From: GCA-2715645 sp042095375
Lineage (GTDB): Bacteria; Bacteroidota; Bacteroidia; Cytophagales; MED-G16
NCBI GenBank assembly: GCA_042095375.1
Contig: JBELBJ010000004.1
Location: 32,303 to 96,302, forward strand
Direction of reading: 5' to 3'
DNA length: 64,000 nt
Shown here piece by piece: positions 17,136 to 27,100 of this stretch (the stretch's first letter is position 1; every line of letters starts with the position of its first letter). A program made the translations under genes and the position numbers. The notes under the pieces were generated by a model. The model was not told the DNA's origin, searched no databases, and saw only the letters and a list, made by a program, of their open reading frames with translations.

Positions 17136-17865
17136 TGATAAAGCATATTTTTTAGGAGATTTTCATCTTGGATCACCTGACAAAACCCAAAGTAAAAAAA
17201 GAGAGTCTAAAATTTTATCCTTCTTGAATTCAATTGAATCAGATCTTAAGGAGTTATTTTTATTAGGTGATATTTTTGACTTTTGGTTTGAATACAAAGA
17301 AGTAGTTCCCAAGGGTTTTACCCGATTTTTAGGTAAAATAAGTGAATTATCAGATAAAGGAGTTAATATACATTTGATACTTGGAAATCATGATATGTGG
17401 GTATTAGATTACTTTCAGAATGAGTTAGGTATAAATGTATATGATAGTTCAATTAAATTAAAACTAAATAATAATTTATTATTAGTTGGACATGGAGATG
17501 GTATAGGTGCAGGTGATCTTGGATATAAATTATTAAAATTAATTTTTAAAAATAAAATATTAAAATTCTTATTTAGATGGATTCATCCTGATATCGGTAT
17601 GAAATTAGGAATATATTTATCTAAGAGAAAAAAAATTGAAACAAAAAATTATTCTATAATTAATAATGAAAGAATATATAATTATTGTAAAAAAATAGAA
17701 GATAATACTCATTATGATTATTATGTTTTTGGCCACTCTCATCAGCCAGTAGAAAAAAAAATAAATAATTCTAGTAGATATATAAACGTAGGAGATTGGA
17801 TTAAAAATTCAAAATATTTAGAAGTGCACAATAAACAATTTCAATTAAAAAACTTTAGAGACTAA
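17104..17865 (+). CDS. lpxH: UDP-2,3-diacylglucosamine diphosphatase
   Basis: Cleaves UDP-2,3-diacylglucosamine to lipid X and UMP in lipid A synthesis, a peripheral membrane metallophosphoesterase. The 253 residues show all metal-binding blocks: GDFHLG (D19, H21), GDIFDFWFEY (D56), GNHDMW (N95, H96), HGDG (H131) and FGHSHQP (H212, H214). The ATG at 17104 lies inside the end of ftsH; the next ATG at 17135 is out of frame, so a 32-base overlap is accepted. Its end overlaps the convergent sulfotransferase gene by 21 bases. Confidence 0.9.
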   Translation: MKEITISLKNNDKAYFLGDFHLGSPDKTQSKKRESKILSFLNSIESDLKELFLLGDIFDFWFEYKEVVPKGFTRFLGKISELSDKGVNIHLILGNHDMWVLDYFQNELGINVYDSSIKLKLNNNLLLVGHGDGIGAGDLGYKLLKLIFKNKILKFLFRWIHPDIGMKLGIYLSKRKKIETKNYSIINNERIYNYCKKIEDNTHYDYYVFGHSHQPVEKKINNSSRYINVGDWIKNSKYLEVHNKQFQLKNFRD

Positions 17866-18849
17866 ATTTTTCTTAAAGTTCTCATATGGCTCCATCTGGA
17901 TTAAATCTTTTTTATTAGCATTTGTATAGGTATGCAGTTTTATTTCTGAATTAGTATTTGTAAATCTTTCAATATCTAAATCGCTAAATCTAGAAATTAA
18001 ATCATCATCATTGTTTATAAGATTATATCCCAAATTCTTCAAAGGCTTAATAGCAATGCTTTCAAATATTTGAAGTTCTTCTTTATTTAAATTTTTAATG
18101 AACTTTGAGCTGTTATTTATAAGGATAGGCTTTGATAAATTACTCCACATTTCACCAGCTGAAGCTGAAACTTTAGATTCATTAGACTTGTAATAATCTA
18201 AAACCTTATCATTGTATTTTACTTTAATTTTTTCACAAATGTAAAACAAGGTTTTCTTTGGATGTAAAATTAAATCTTCATATTTGACAGAAATAAATCT
18301 GGATCTAGATACATTAGTTTTAATTTTCTCACATATAGTTTGATCATTTAACCATTTTTTTGCAGTAAAATAAGAGTGCTTTGGACCAACAATGGCTTTC
18401 TTAAATGAAAGATCCACATCTCTTCCATCTCTATAAATATAAATGTAAATAGGGTTTAATTTTTCTTTTTCTATCTGATTAAAGTAATTCATATTTATCA
18501 AACTTTTACACATCCAAAATTTCGAATCGAATTGATCAGCATATAATTCATAAATTGATGAAAAAATTTGAAAAATGGATGGATTTTTTAATTTAGACTT
18601 AATCATATCAACTGAAATAGAAAGATTTTCCCATTTTATTGGATTTAATTTTATACATTCTATGACATCAAGAATTAAATAATCTAAATTTTTTGATTTT
18701 TCCAAATTTCCATATTTACTCAAAATTGGTAAAAATACGGAAAGAATATGAGGAGGATGAGGGGCACAAATCCCATCTAACTGGTTTAACATTAATCTTA
18801 ATAAATTTGAACCTGACCTCTGAGTTCCAATTAATTGAATATACTTCAT
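17845..18849 (-). CDS. P-loop sulfotransferase family protein
   Basis: A 334-residue protein that starts MKYIQLIGTQRSGSNLLRL. GTQRSGSNLL (8-17) is the 5'-phosphosulfate-binding loop of PAPS-dependent sulfotransferases, and YIYRDGRDVDLSF (about 133-145) fits the 3'-phosphate-binding site. It should transfer sulfate from PAPS to an unknown acceptor, perhaps a surface sugar or small metabolite; the acceptor cannot be told from sequence. No signal peptide, so it is cytoplasmic. It lies four bases downstream of chrA on the same strand. It overlaps lpxH tail to tail, and those 21 bases code in both directions. Confidence 0.8.
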   Translation of the reverse strand: MKYIQLIGTQRSGSNLLRLMLNQLDGICAPHPPHILSVFLPILSKYGNLEKSKNLDYLILDVIECIKLNPIKWENLSISVDMIKSKLKNPSIFQIFSSIYELYADQFDSKFWMCKSLINMNYFNQIEKEKLNPIYIYIYRDGRDVDLSFKKAIVGPKHSYFTAKKWLNDQTICEKIKTNVSRSRFISVKYEDLILHPKKTLFYICEKIKVKYNDKVLDYYKSNESKVSASAGEMWSNLSKPILINNSSKFIKNLNKEELQIFESIAIKPLKNLGYNLINNDDDLISRFSDLDIERFTNTNSEIKLHTYTNANKKDLIQMEPYENFKKNLVSKVF

Positions 18850-18853
18850 TAAA

Positions 18854-20035
18854 CTAAATTTTTAAAAAATAACCTGTTAGCCCAGAAAGAATTATTAAAA
18901 TAACAGGATGAACTTTTGTCTTTATCAAAATTAAAATTGAAGAAATGAAAACTATAATTGTAAAAATGTCAATAGTTTCTTTATTTAATAAAACAATAAT
19001 TGCGGAATAAAATATTAAACCAACAATTCCTATTTTAATTCCTTGAATAATTTTTTTTGCAAACATATTATTTTTAAAATAAAGAAAAAATCTTGATATA
19101 AATATTATTATGACAGATGAAGGAGCAAAAATTGAAAATGTAGCAATAAGTGCTCCAATAATACCATTCATTTTATAACCAACAAAAGTTGCACTTATTA
19201 AAATTGGTCCAGGAGTAATTTGACCCATAGCTATGCAATCGATAAACTGTTGAGAATTTAACCAGCCTATTTCATTTACAATAATTTTATCAAGAACAGG
19301 AATAAATACATATCCACCTCCAAAAAGAGTTAAAGAAATATTTGAGAAAACTCTAATAAGATCAAAATTAATAGAATCATACTCGACATTATTAATAAAT
19401 ATATAGAATAAAGTTAAAAGGATTCCAGCTACAATTATACCCTCAAATCTTATTATGTATTGTTTTTTAGGTCTTTTAATTATACTAGAAAAAATTTTTT
19501 TCTTAAAATATAAAACATTCAATAAACCAGATAACAGTAAAGGAACAATTATAGCAAGATAACCTTTTAAAATAACCGCAAGAAAAAAACTTAAAGCAAC
19601 AATTAAATAAGAAAAATAGGTTTTATTAACTTTTGATGAAATATCATATGCAACACTAATAATAACTGCGGAAACTACAGGTAAAACCCCAGAAAAAAAA
19701 GATTGAAATCCAGGTAAATTTTTTGAGCTAAAATATAACTCAGTAAAAATTATCATTATAATAAATGAAGGTGTTAAAACTGCAATAAATGCTAAAATTG
19801 CACCTCTCCAACCCTTCATAATAAAACCTAAATAAGTTGAAACATTAATTGCCATCGGTCCTGGCAAAAATGAAGCTAAAGTTATAGCGTCAAGAACCTG
19901 AGACTTTTTAATAAACTTTCTTCTTTTTGAAAATTCATATTGAACCATGGCTATTAACATCATATAGCCACCAAAAGAAATAGTTCCTGTTTTAAGAAAC
20001 TGCAAGAACAACCTTAAATAACTTATTTTTTTCAT
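18854..20035 (-). CDS. chrA: CHR-family (chromate) transporter, two-domain form
   Basis: Inner-membrane transporter of the CHR superfamily, best known for chromate efflux; chromate is a sulfate analogue. With the ATG at 20033-20035 the product is 393 residues; a TTG 15 bases upstream is the only longer option. The two homologous halves each repeat the family motifs: SFGGY and FLPGPMAINV in the first half, LFGGGYVFIPVLDK and GQITPGPILISATFVGYK in the second. About ten to twelve hydrophobic helices. It lies between two sulfuryl-transfer genes, so a role with sulfate or a sulfate ester is possible. Substrate unproven. Confidence 0.85.
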   Translation of the reverse strand: MKKISYLRLFLQFLKTGTISFGGYMMLIAMVQYEFSKRRKFIKKSQVLDAITLASFLPGPMAINVSTYLGFIMKGWRGAILAFIAVLTPSFIIMIIFTELYFSSKNLPGFQSFFSGVLPVVSAVIISVAYDISSKVNKTYFSYLIVALSFFLAVILKGYLAIIVPLLLSGLLNVLYFKKKIFSSIIKRPKKQYIIRFEGIIVAGILLTLFYIFINNVEYDSINFDLIRVFSNISLTLFGGGYVFIPVLDKIIVNEIGWLNSQQFIDCIAMGQITPGPILISATFVGYKMNGIIGALIATFSIFAPSSVIIIFISRFFLYFKNNMFAKKIIQGIKIGIVGLIFYSAIIVLLNKETIDIFTIIVFISSILILIKTKVHPVILIILSGLTGYFLKI

Positions 20036-20110
20036 TTCTTTTTTAAACAATTATTTAAGAAATAACTTTAAGTGTTATATAATTAAAAAAAATGAAATAT
20101 ACTAAAAATG

Positions 20111-21421
20111 CTATTTATTTGTATTCAAATAATAAGCTCTGTAAAATGAAAAATTACTTGAAAGATTCCAAAGTATTTTTCCACTAATATCAGTTATAAC
20201 AATTTTATTGTTAGTTGAACTACAAAATAAAAGTTTGTTTTTATCAATCATATAAACACTTCCTTGTTTAAAAGAAAATAAATTTTTTGGTAACTCAACA
20301 GAGTTTAATAGTTTAAATTGATCATTCTCCATTGAAAAAATAAGAGCTCGTGATATCATTCGTTCTTTTCTACTTCCATTGTCAAATAATAAAAAAGTAT
20401 CTCTACCTATTTCATGAATAGCATGTTGAGCATAAAAAAAAGAAGATGCTTCAATGGGAATTTCAGCATTAAGTCCAAGCTTCCATAGTATTTTACCATT
20501 TTTAGAATCAATCTTCCACAACTGATTCAAATTTCTGAAAGATAAAATATAATTGTTATCATAAGTTATTCCAATTCCATTTCCATGTGTCCAATCTTTT
20601 TTTAATAAATTTATATTTTCATAAGAAAGAGGATCTTCATGGTCAAAAACATTCCATTCCCATACCAAATTTCCTGTAGAATCATAAACAACTAAGCCAT
20701 CTCCTTTTATAGAATCATATTGTAATCCACCAAAATTAGATAAATCAAACTCTTTATATTCATATGTTAATGCAACAATATTATTATTAACATCTTTTGT
20801 TAACTCATGATGTAAATTTTTATCATTTGTATTTACTTTTAGCAAAGTATCACCGTCAAAAGTAATTTCATAGATTAAAGAAGGGTTATATAAAGATAAA
20901 TATGAATCAAAAGAAGATATATCAAATGGTCTTGAAAATGATGTATCTGATTTTTGATACCAAACAACATTAGCATTATGGTCTAATAACAATTGAATAC
21001 CAGGGTCCATTTGGGTTCTTAAAAAAATATACCCATCAAATTCAAATTCATTTTGTTTGGTAAGTGAGAAATTAGGAATAATATCAGGTAATCTTTCAGT
21101 GAAAAAAGAAATTGTATCACTTTTTAATTTATAATTACCTGAGTTATAATGAATTAAAAATGAATACTCAGATTCAGGTTTTAAATACAGTAATGAAATT
21201 TCATGAATTAAATTATCGTTAGAATTTACAGAGTAAGAAATAGAATTGGTCCCATTAATCCAATAAGAAATAAATGCATCACTATTCTTTGATGTTTTAA
21301 AAGAAATTTTTTTTTGTAATAAATTAAATGAAGGTGTTTCAATACTTATTGAAATGATTTTGTTTTCAAATAAGGAACAAGAAGAAATAAAAATAAAAAT
21401 AAATAGGAAATTAAATTTCAT
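20111..21421 (-). CDS. Arylsulfate sulfotransferase (ASST)-like lipoprotein
   Basis: A 436-residue exported protein. The signal peptide ends in a lipobox (ISSC, Cys15), so it should be a lipoprotein. An Ig-like N-terminal domain (about 25-110) is followed by a beta-propeller with repeated strand motifs such as NVVWYQK, NLVWEWN, GKILWKL and GKILWNL. The residues expected of the ASST active site are present: HHE (204-205), DWTHGNG (H279), SFRN (R296) and AQHA (H333). ASST moves sulfate between phenolic esters without PAPS. Substrates here are unknown. The ATG lies almost directly behind the terminator at 21423-21459. Confidence 0.75.
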   Translation of the reverse strand: MKFNFLFIFIFISSCSLFENKIISISIETPSFNLLQKKISFKTSKNSDAFISYWINGTNSISYSVNSNDNLIHEISLLYLKPESEYSFLIHYNSGNYKLKSDTISFFTERLPDIIPNFSLTKQNEFEFDGYIFLRTQMDPGIQLLLDHNANVVWYQKSDTSFSRPFDISSFDSYLSLYNPSLIYEITFDGDTLLKVNTNDKNLHHELTKDVNNNIVALTYEYKEFDLSNFGGLQYDSIKGDGLVVYDSTGNLVWEWNVFDHEDPLSYENINLLKKDWTHGNGIGITYDNNYILSFRNLNQLWKIDSKNGKILWKLGLNAEIPIEASSFFYAQHAIHEIGRDTFLLFDNGSRKERMISRALIFSMENDQFKLLNSVELPKNLFSFKQGSVYMIDKNKLLFCSSTNNKIVITDISGKILWNLSSNFSFYRAYYLNTNK

Positions 21422-21422
21422 A

Positions 21423-21459
21423 ATAAAAAAAAGGTAATGATATTTCTACCATTACCTTT
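21423..21459 (-). terminator. Intrinsic terminator of the SusC-SusD-lipoprotein operon
   Basis: On the minus strand a perfect ten-base-pair stem (AAAGGTAATG with CATTACCTTT, 21430-21439 and 21450-21459) with a ten-base loop is followed by a run of eight T. The U-run ends only a few bases before the ATG of the ASST-like gene at 21421. It therefore either ends the Sus transcript or acts as a read-through attenuator for the next gene. Confidence 0.85.
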
Positions 21460-21484
21460 AATTATATAATATACGTACTAATAG

Positions 21485-22429
21485 TTAGTTACTCAAATCT
21501 GGCCAGTCTTTATCTGATCTTGTAAGATACACTTCTCCAGCTTCACCATAGTCATTAGACCAATCTATGTACATTACTTTTTTATCTGCCTGTCTAGTGA
21601 CAGCAGCAAAAGCATATACCTCTCCCCATTGAGAAGAGCCCACAGATGATAAAACTCCACATGCATCTTGGTTTTTAAGTGTACCTGCAGGTACTGAAGA
21701 GTATCCTACAGCTTTATAAGCTCCATAAGAGAAATCTCCTCCTTTAACAGGGTAAAGATTACCTTCAGGAGTAGATGTCCACTCAAAATTACCAGAAGTA
21801 GCCTGTCCTGCTCCCGGCCAATTGGCACCAGCTTTCGCTTGTCCAGTTGATGAGAACGTTCCAGCCAAATCAGAAGGACATACAATAGATATGTCTTTCT
21901 GGAATAACGCACTAAACGGTGATGATGATTCAAGGTTAGAATCAGTTGTCGCTGCATCGTAAGTAGTACCATCTTTCATGGTAAGAACCATGTGATAACG
22001 GTATTTACTACCTCCATCAATATCCGCAGCACCTTGACCTAAAAGGGTCATGGTTGCAGCAAAACCAATTTCGATAGTAGAACTTAAGTATCCGTCAGAA
22101 TTAGTAGCAAAAGCCGAAGCATCGATAGTAGCCATAGCTTTTTTAGCTACGTTCTTCGCACCTTTCGTCTTTGTATCCATATATTCAACAGAAATTGCAT
22201 ACGACGCAATATCCTTACCTTTGTTTTTGTCATAGTATTCTACTTCTAAAGTAACTTTAGAACCAGCTTGATCAAAAAAATTGAATTCACCAGTTTGACT
22301 CATCAAACGAGCATAACCACCTGTTGTCATTGTACCATACTCTTCAAAAGGAAGATCAGGGTCTCCACAAGATACCACTGCTGCAACTGTTACAAACAAT
22401 GATAAAAATAGTTTTTTAAGATTTTTCAT
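21485..22429 (-). CDS. Sus-operon lipoprotein of unknown function
   Basis: A 314-residue lipoprotein: signal peptide with lipobox VVSC (Cys21), then an Asp/Pro-rich linker. The body is rich in Gly, Ser, Thr and aromatic residues and probably all-beta. Two parts can be told apart: an N-terminal Ig-like part (about 35-165) and a C-terminal part with GTFSSTGQAKAG and VYLTRSDKDWPDLSN. It is the third gene after SusC and SusD, the place of SusE/F-type surface substrate-binding lipoproteins. I infer a similar role. No named family recognised. Base composition is GC-richer than the genes around the operon. Confidence 0.75.
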   Translation of the reverse strand: MKNLKKLFLSLFVTVAAVVSCGDPDLPFEEYGTMTTGGYARLMSQTGEFNFFDQAGSKVTLEVEYYDKNKGKDIASYAISVEYMDTKTKGAKNVAKKAMATIDASAFATNSDGYLSSTIEIGFAATMTLLGQGAADIDGGSKYRYHMVLTMKDGTTYDAATTDSNLESSSPFSALFQKDISIVCPSDLAGTFSSTGQAKAGANWPGAGQATSGNFEWTSTPEGNLYPVKGGDFSYGAYKAVGYSSVPAGTLKNQDACGVLSSVGSSQWGEVYAFAAVTRQADKKVMYIDWSNDYGEAGEVYLTRSDKDWPDLSN

Positions 22430-22448
22430 AATATTAAAAATTTAAAAA

Positions 22449-24173
22449 TTAGTTATGCGCACCGCCATTTGTATCCCAGAAAACAGTTGTTGTCATTGCT
22501 TGCTGGGTAGCATTAGCATTTAAATTCACATAATCAGATGGATAAGGGAATAAACGCGGGAAATCTCCATTTCCAGCTTCTCTTGTCCATTGTAACTCAG
22601 ATCCTTTAGCATTCATTGGCTTACCAGTTCTTCTCATAGCATTCCATGCCTCATTTCCATTACCCCAAAGAGCTAATCTAAACTCCTTAACAACAATATT
22701 CAACTTATCTGCAGAAGCATCGTAAGAAGCTAAAACAGATTTAGTATAGTTGTCAACACTTCTCTGAAAGTTAGTAAGATCACCTGCTCCAGTTGTAGCT
22801 GCAGCAGCATCAATATCTCCACCAATTCTCTCAGAAGTAGCTTTAACATAAGCCATTGAGTGAGCTATAGCAGAATCAAGATGAACTTTAGCGTCTTCAC
22901 CAGTACCTAAGGTAAGAGCAGCTTCTGCTCTCATAAAGTGAACAAAAGAAGAAGTAAGTATTGGATCAATACCATCACCTCCAGCTCCTGTAGTTCCTTT
23001 CTTCCAAGTGTCACTTTCACCTAAACCGTTAGCTTGATTACCCGTATCATATTCACCTCCAGCAGGATATATACCTGGAGCAGTTCTTTTCTGCCCATCT
23101 GGTGGAATACCATCGTTATTACCATGGTCTCTACCCCAATACCCTCTAGCATTTGAAGCATTAATATGAGTTGTATTACTAGCTAAACAATAAGGCCATT
23201 CAGTATCAACACCATAAGCATTAGTATACTGATAGTAATGACCAGGTCTATCGTTAGTTACACAATCTAATGTGAACTGATTTTCATCAGCAGCATCTAA
23301 ATCCTGTCTTTTAAAGTAAAACCTTAATCTTGGATCTACAACAGCCTTCTCCTCCATCATCTCCCACATAAAATAGTTAGAAAGATAACTCCAAGAACCA
23401 CTCTCATAAGCACCTGAGTACCATGGATGTCTTGAATTAGGATTAGATCTGTTTGAACCATATTGGAAAACAAAGTTCTCATCATGTGAGTCAATTACAC
23501 CTGCAGCAACTGCAGCAGTAACGCCAGCACCATCGCCTTTAGCAAGAGCTAAACGCATTTCCATAGTGTTAGCTAATGTAACCCAATTTGCTTTACTTCC
23601 GCCGTAGAAAATATCTACTTTAGGAGATCCAATTGAAGCAGCGTCATTAAGATGAGCTTTTGCTTCAGATAAAAGTGTTCCAACAACAGTATAAAGAGCT
23701 GAAGCATCGTCTGCTTTTGGACTTGGATTGTCAACTCCTTGGAATGCCTCAGAATAAGGGACATTACCAAAAGTATCAACCAAGCTTTGAAGCACATATG
23801 CTTTCATAATCTTTGCAGCACCTACATGGAAGAATTGCTTCTTCTCAGTAGCAAGTGCATTCATAGCATCTATATCTGGGAATAAACTGGCATAAGCCAT
23901 ATTCCATCTCCAGTTAAATCCATTAGGACTGTAAGCAGATTGGTAATTGTTACCAAACATCGCCGTCATCCTAGCTAGTTGCATTCCAGTACCTTGAGTA
24001 CCATTAAAATATGAAGCAAACATAACTTGAATCTGATTGAAATATAGATCAACATCTGCGTTAGCAGCTGTAACAGCATTAGGATTATCTAATTGGTCTA
24101 AATCTGTTAAATCACAAGAAAAACCAATGAAGATGAATGCAAACAATAATGATATTTTATTTAAGTATTTCAT
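22449..24173 (-). CDS. SusD/RagB family outer-membrane lipoprotein
   Basis: Surface lipoprotein of 574 residues that forms the lid of a SusC pore and captures the ligand. Lipobox FSC with Cys20. The early segment with NWRWNMAYASLFPDI and KIMKAYVLQSLVDTFGNVPYSEAF is the TPR-like core of the SusD fold. A later ELQWTREAGNGDFPRLFPYPSDYVN fits the C-terminal family end, and its features suggest the SusD-like 2 subfamily. It lies 20 bases after susC. No glycoside hydrolase or peptidase lies nearby, so the ligand (glycan or peptide) is open. Confidence 0.93.
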   Translation of the reverse strand: MKYLNKISLLFAFIFIGFSCDLTDLDQLDNPNAVTAANADVDLYFNQIQVMFASYFNGTQGTGMQLARMTAMFGNNYQSAYSPNGFNWRWNMAYASLFPDIDAMNALATEKKQFFHVGAAKIMKAYVLQSLVDTFGNVPYSEAFQGVDNPSPKADDASALYTVVGTLLSEAKAHLNDAASIGSPKVDIFYGGSKANWVTLANTMEMRLALAKGDGAGVTAAVAAGVIDSHDENFVFQYGSNRSNPNSRHPWYSGAYESGSWSYLSNYFMWEMMEEKAVVDPRLRFYFKRQDLDAADENQFTLDCVTNDRPGHYYQYTNAYGVDTEWPYCLASNTTHINASNARGYWGRDHGNNDGIPPDGQKRTAPGIYPAGGEYDTGNQANGLGESDTWKKGTTGAGGDGIDPILTSSFVHFMRAEAALTLGTGEDAKVHLDSAIAHSMAYVKATSERIGGDIDAAAATTGAGDLTNFQRSVDNYTKSVLASYDASADKLNIVVKEFRLALWGNGNEAWNAMRRTGKPMNAKGSELQWTREAGNGDFPRLFPYPSDYVNLNANATQQAMTTTVFWDTNGGAHN

Positions 24174-24193
24174 AATTTATAAATTTAAAATAA

Positions 24194-27100
24194 TTAAAAT
24201 GTGAAACTTAATGTTGCACCATACTTCTTAGATGTAGGACCAGTAGTACGGTCGAAACCTTTACCATTACCTACTCCTAAACTTAATACTTCCGGATCCA
24301 TATTAGAAGATGAAGGGAAATTATAAGCTAGATGCCATAAGTTTTGACCTGAAATAGTAAGACTAGCACGTCCAAAAGGCGTACCATTTAACCAGCTTTT
24401 TGGTGCTACTAAAGAAAGAGAAATTTCTCTTAATCTAATAGTTGAAGCATCAAAAATTCTGTTTTCGTCATACCATACTCCAGTATCTCTCCAGTAGTGA
24501 GCGTTCGGTGTTACTTGAACCTTATTAGGGTTACCATCTTTATCAACACCAGAAACTACTACAGGAACAAATCTGTCAAAACCAGTAGATTCTAAAATAC
24601 CTCTACCTGTAAGTGTAGATGCAGTACCTCCCCAAATATCACCACCAACGGTGTGATCAACTTGAGCTCTTAAAGTAATCCACTTGTAAGAGATAGTATT
24701 TGTTACATTTACTACATAATCAGGATTAGGGTCTCCAATAAAACCGTCAGAACCAGCATATTGATAGATACCAGCAGATGAAGTTACAGGTGAATAATCT
24801 TTCCTTTTATCGTAAGGAATATCTTCAACCGTAGTATTAGGATCTGTGTAATATCTCAATATTGGTGCTCCCCATATCATATTATATGGAAGACCAGGCT
24901 TTGCAAAATTACCTAAGAAAGATGCACCAGCTATCAATACTTGATCAATACCATCTGCAATTTTTGTAACCTCACTTCTATTTAAAGTAAAGTTCGCAGA
25001 AATATCCCAAGTAAAGTTTTGGGTTTGTACTGGAATTACATTAACAATTGCCTCTATACCTTTATTATTAATGGCAGCAGAGTTAACTGTAGATGAAGTA
25101 TATCCAGTTGAAGGGTCTAATTCAAGATCAATAATAAGATCTTCTGAATCTTTAGAATATAAAGAAACATCGATACCTATTCTGTTTTTCCAGAATCTAC
25201 CTTCAATCCCAAGTTCTAATTCCTTGTGAATTTCTGGTTTCAAATTAGGGTTTGCATAAAAGTTACTAACAGCATTTGAGTTCATAATAGTACCTGAAGC
25301 AGTTTGAAACAATTTAGTATATGTATCAAGAGTTCCCCTTGTTGAATAAGGAGAAGGGTAACCTGCAGATGTACCATAACCAACTCTAACTTTTAAATAG
25401 TTAAGCATATCACTTGTAAGTCCTGCAGCTTCAAACGGAAGTACCGATATAGAAGCAGAAGGATACAATACAGCTCTGTTTTCAGGCTCTAAGGTTGAAG
25501 TCCAGTCATTTCTAGCTGAAGCAGATAAAAATGCCCAATCTTGATAACCAAGAGATATGTTTGCAAAAGCACCATAAGTGTTTTCAGCAAAAACATATGA
25601 AGAAGCAGTAGTTGTAATAAAGTTATTGTGTGTAAATAAGTTATACACAAATTGCTCTGTACTATTTATTGTATGTCTTTCGTATTCTATTGACTTAAGG
25701 TTAGCTCCTACTAGGAAATCTAAATCTAAATCAGCAGACAATTCGACAGCACCATTAAGATTTAATTGTTGATCAGTTATAGTGTTAGATCGGTTAGAGG
25801 TTTGATACTCTCCGTCAGGTCTTTGAGGACCTCCTTTATTAACTCTATAATTTTTCATCATATTATAATGGTCAATTCCAAGTCTATAAGTAACATTTAA
25901 AAAGTCAGCTATTTCATAGCTAAGCGCGATGTTACCAATAAATCTTTCAATATTATCTCTATCAGAAGTATTATCTATCGTCCAATAAGGATGTTGGATA
26001 ATATTATCAGGTCTATAGTAAACACTACTATTATCAGTAGGGTTTGTATTTGGTAAGCCAGTTAAACTCCAACTTCTAGGAGTATAAAGAACATTACTAA
26101 ATAAAGAAGGACCCGAAGGGTTCGAACTATAAATAGGAGAAGACATCGGCTTCATGGTCTCCGACTGTATATAATTAAAAGTCGAATTAATTTTAAGACC
26201 ATTTGAAAGCTGAGTACTAGACCCTAGAGAGAAATTATGTTTCGTATAATTGTTATTAGGAACATAACCTTCATCTCTTGTCCATCCATAGTTAGCTTTA
26301 ATGCTAGAGTTAGAACCAACATTAGCAGCAATTCCAATTGAAGAATTCTTTTGGCTTCCTTGTACAAAGAAATTTTGAAGATTGTCATATGCTTGATATG
26401 GCCATCTTGCGCCAACTAATTCAGGAAAAGCAGCATTTAATGCTGATCTATCATATGGATGACCTATAGTCCCATTCTCATCAACTCCATTTTTACCATT
26501 CCTTGCGTAAGCACCGCCTGACAAAGGAGCACCCCAGTTACTAAAAGCACCTGAAGCGTAATTTTGCCATCCGTTACCCCAGTTATCTTGATCATCAGGC
26601 ATACTAGCTACCTCATTTACAAAATAAGATTGATTGAATGATACTTCTACTTTCTTATTATTAGATGGGCCTGCACCAGAACCGGTTTTTGTTGTAATAA
26701 GAATTACACCGTTTCTTCCAGCCTCACCATATAAAACAGTTGCAGCAAGTCCTTTCAAGACACTTACATCTGCTACGTTATTAGGATCAAGATCAAGAAA
26801 TCTACTTGAAGATGTAGAACCCCCACTAGAAAAACTTCTATCTGCAAAGGTAGAAGCATCTATAGGAACACCATCTAAAACAAATAGTGGTTGGTTCGAA
26901 CCAGAAATAGAAGAATAACCTCTAATAATGATGTTCGTACCTGTTCCAACAATACCACTTGTAGAAGTGATATCAACTCCTGGAACCTTTCCTCTTAATA
27001 AACGTGCGATGTCGGCCTCAGGTCTAGCCTCAAGCTGTTCACCACCAACTGAAGTTACCGCATAACCTAATGCAGCCTTCTCTTTAGTGATACCCAATGC

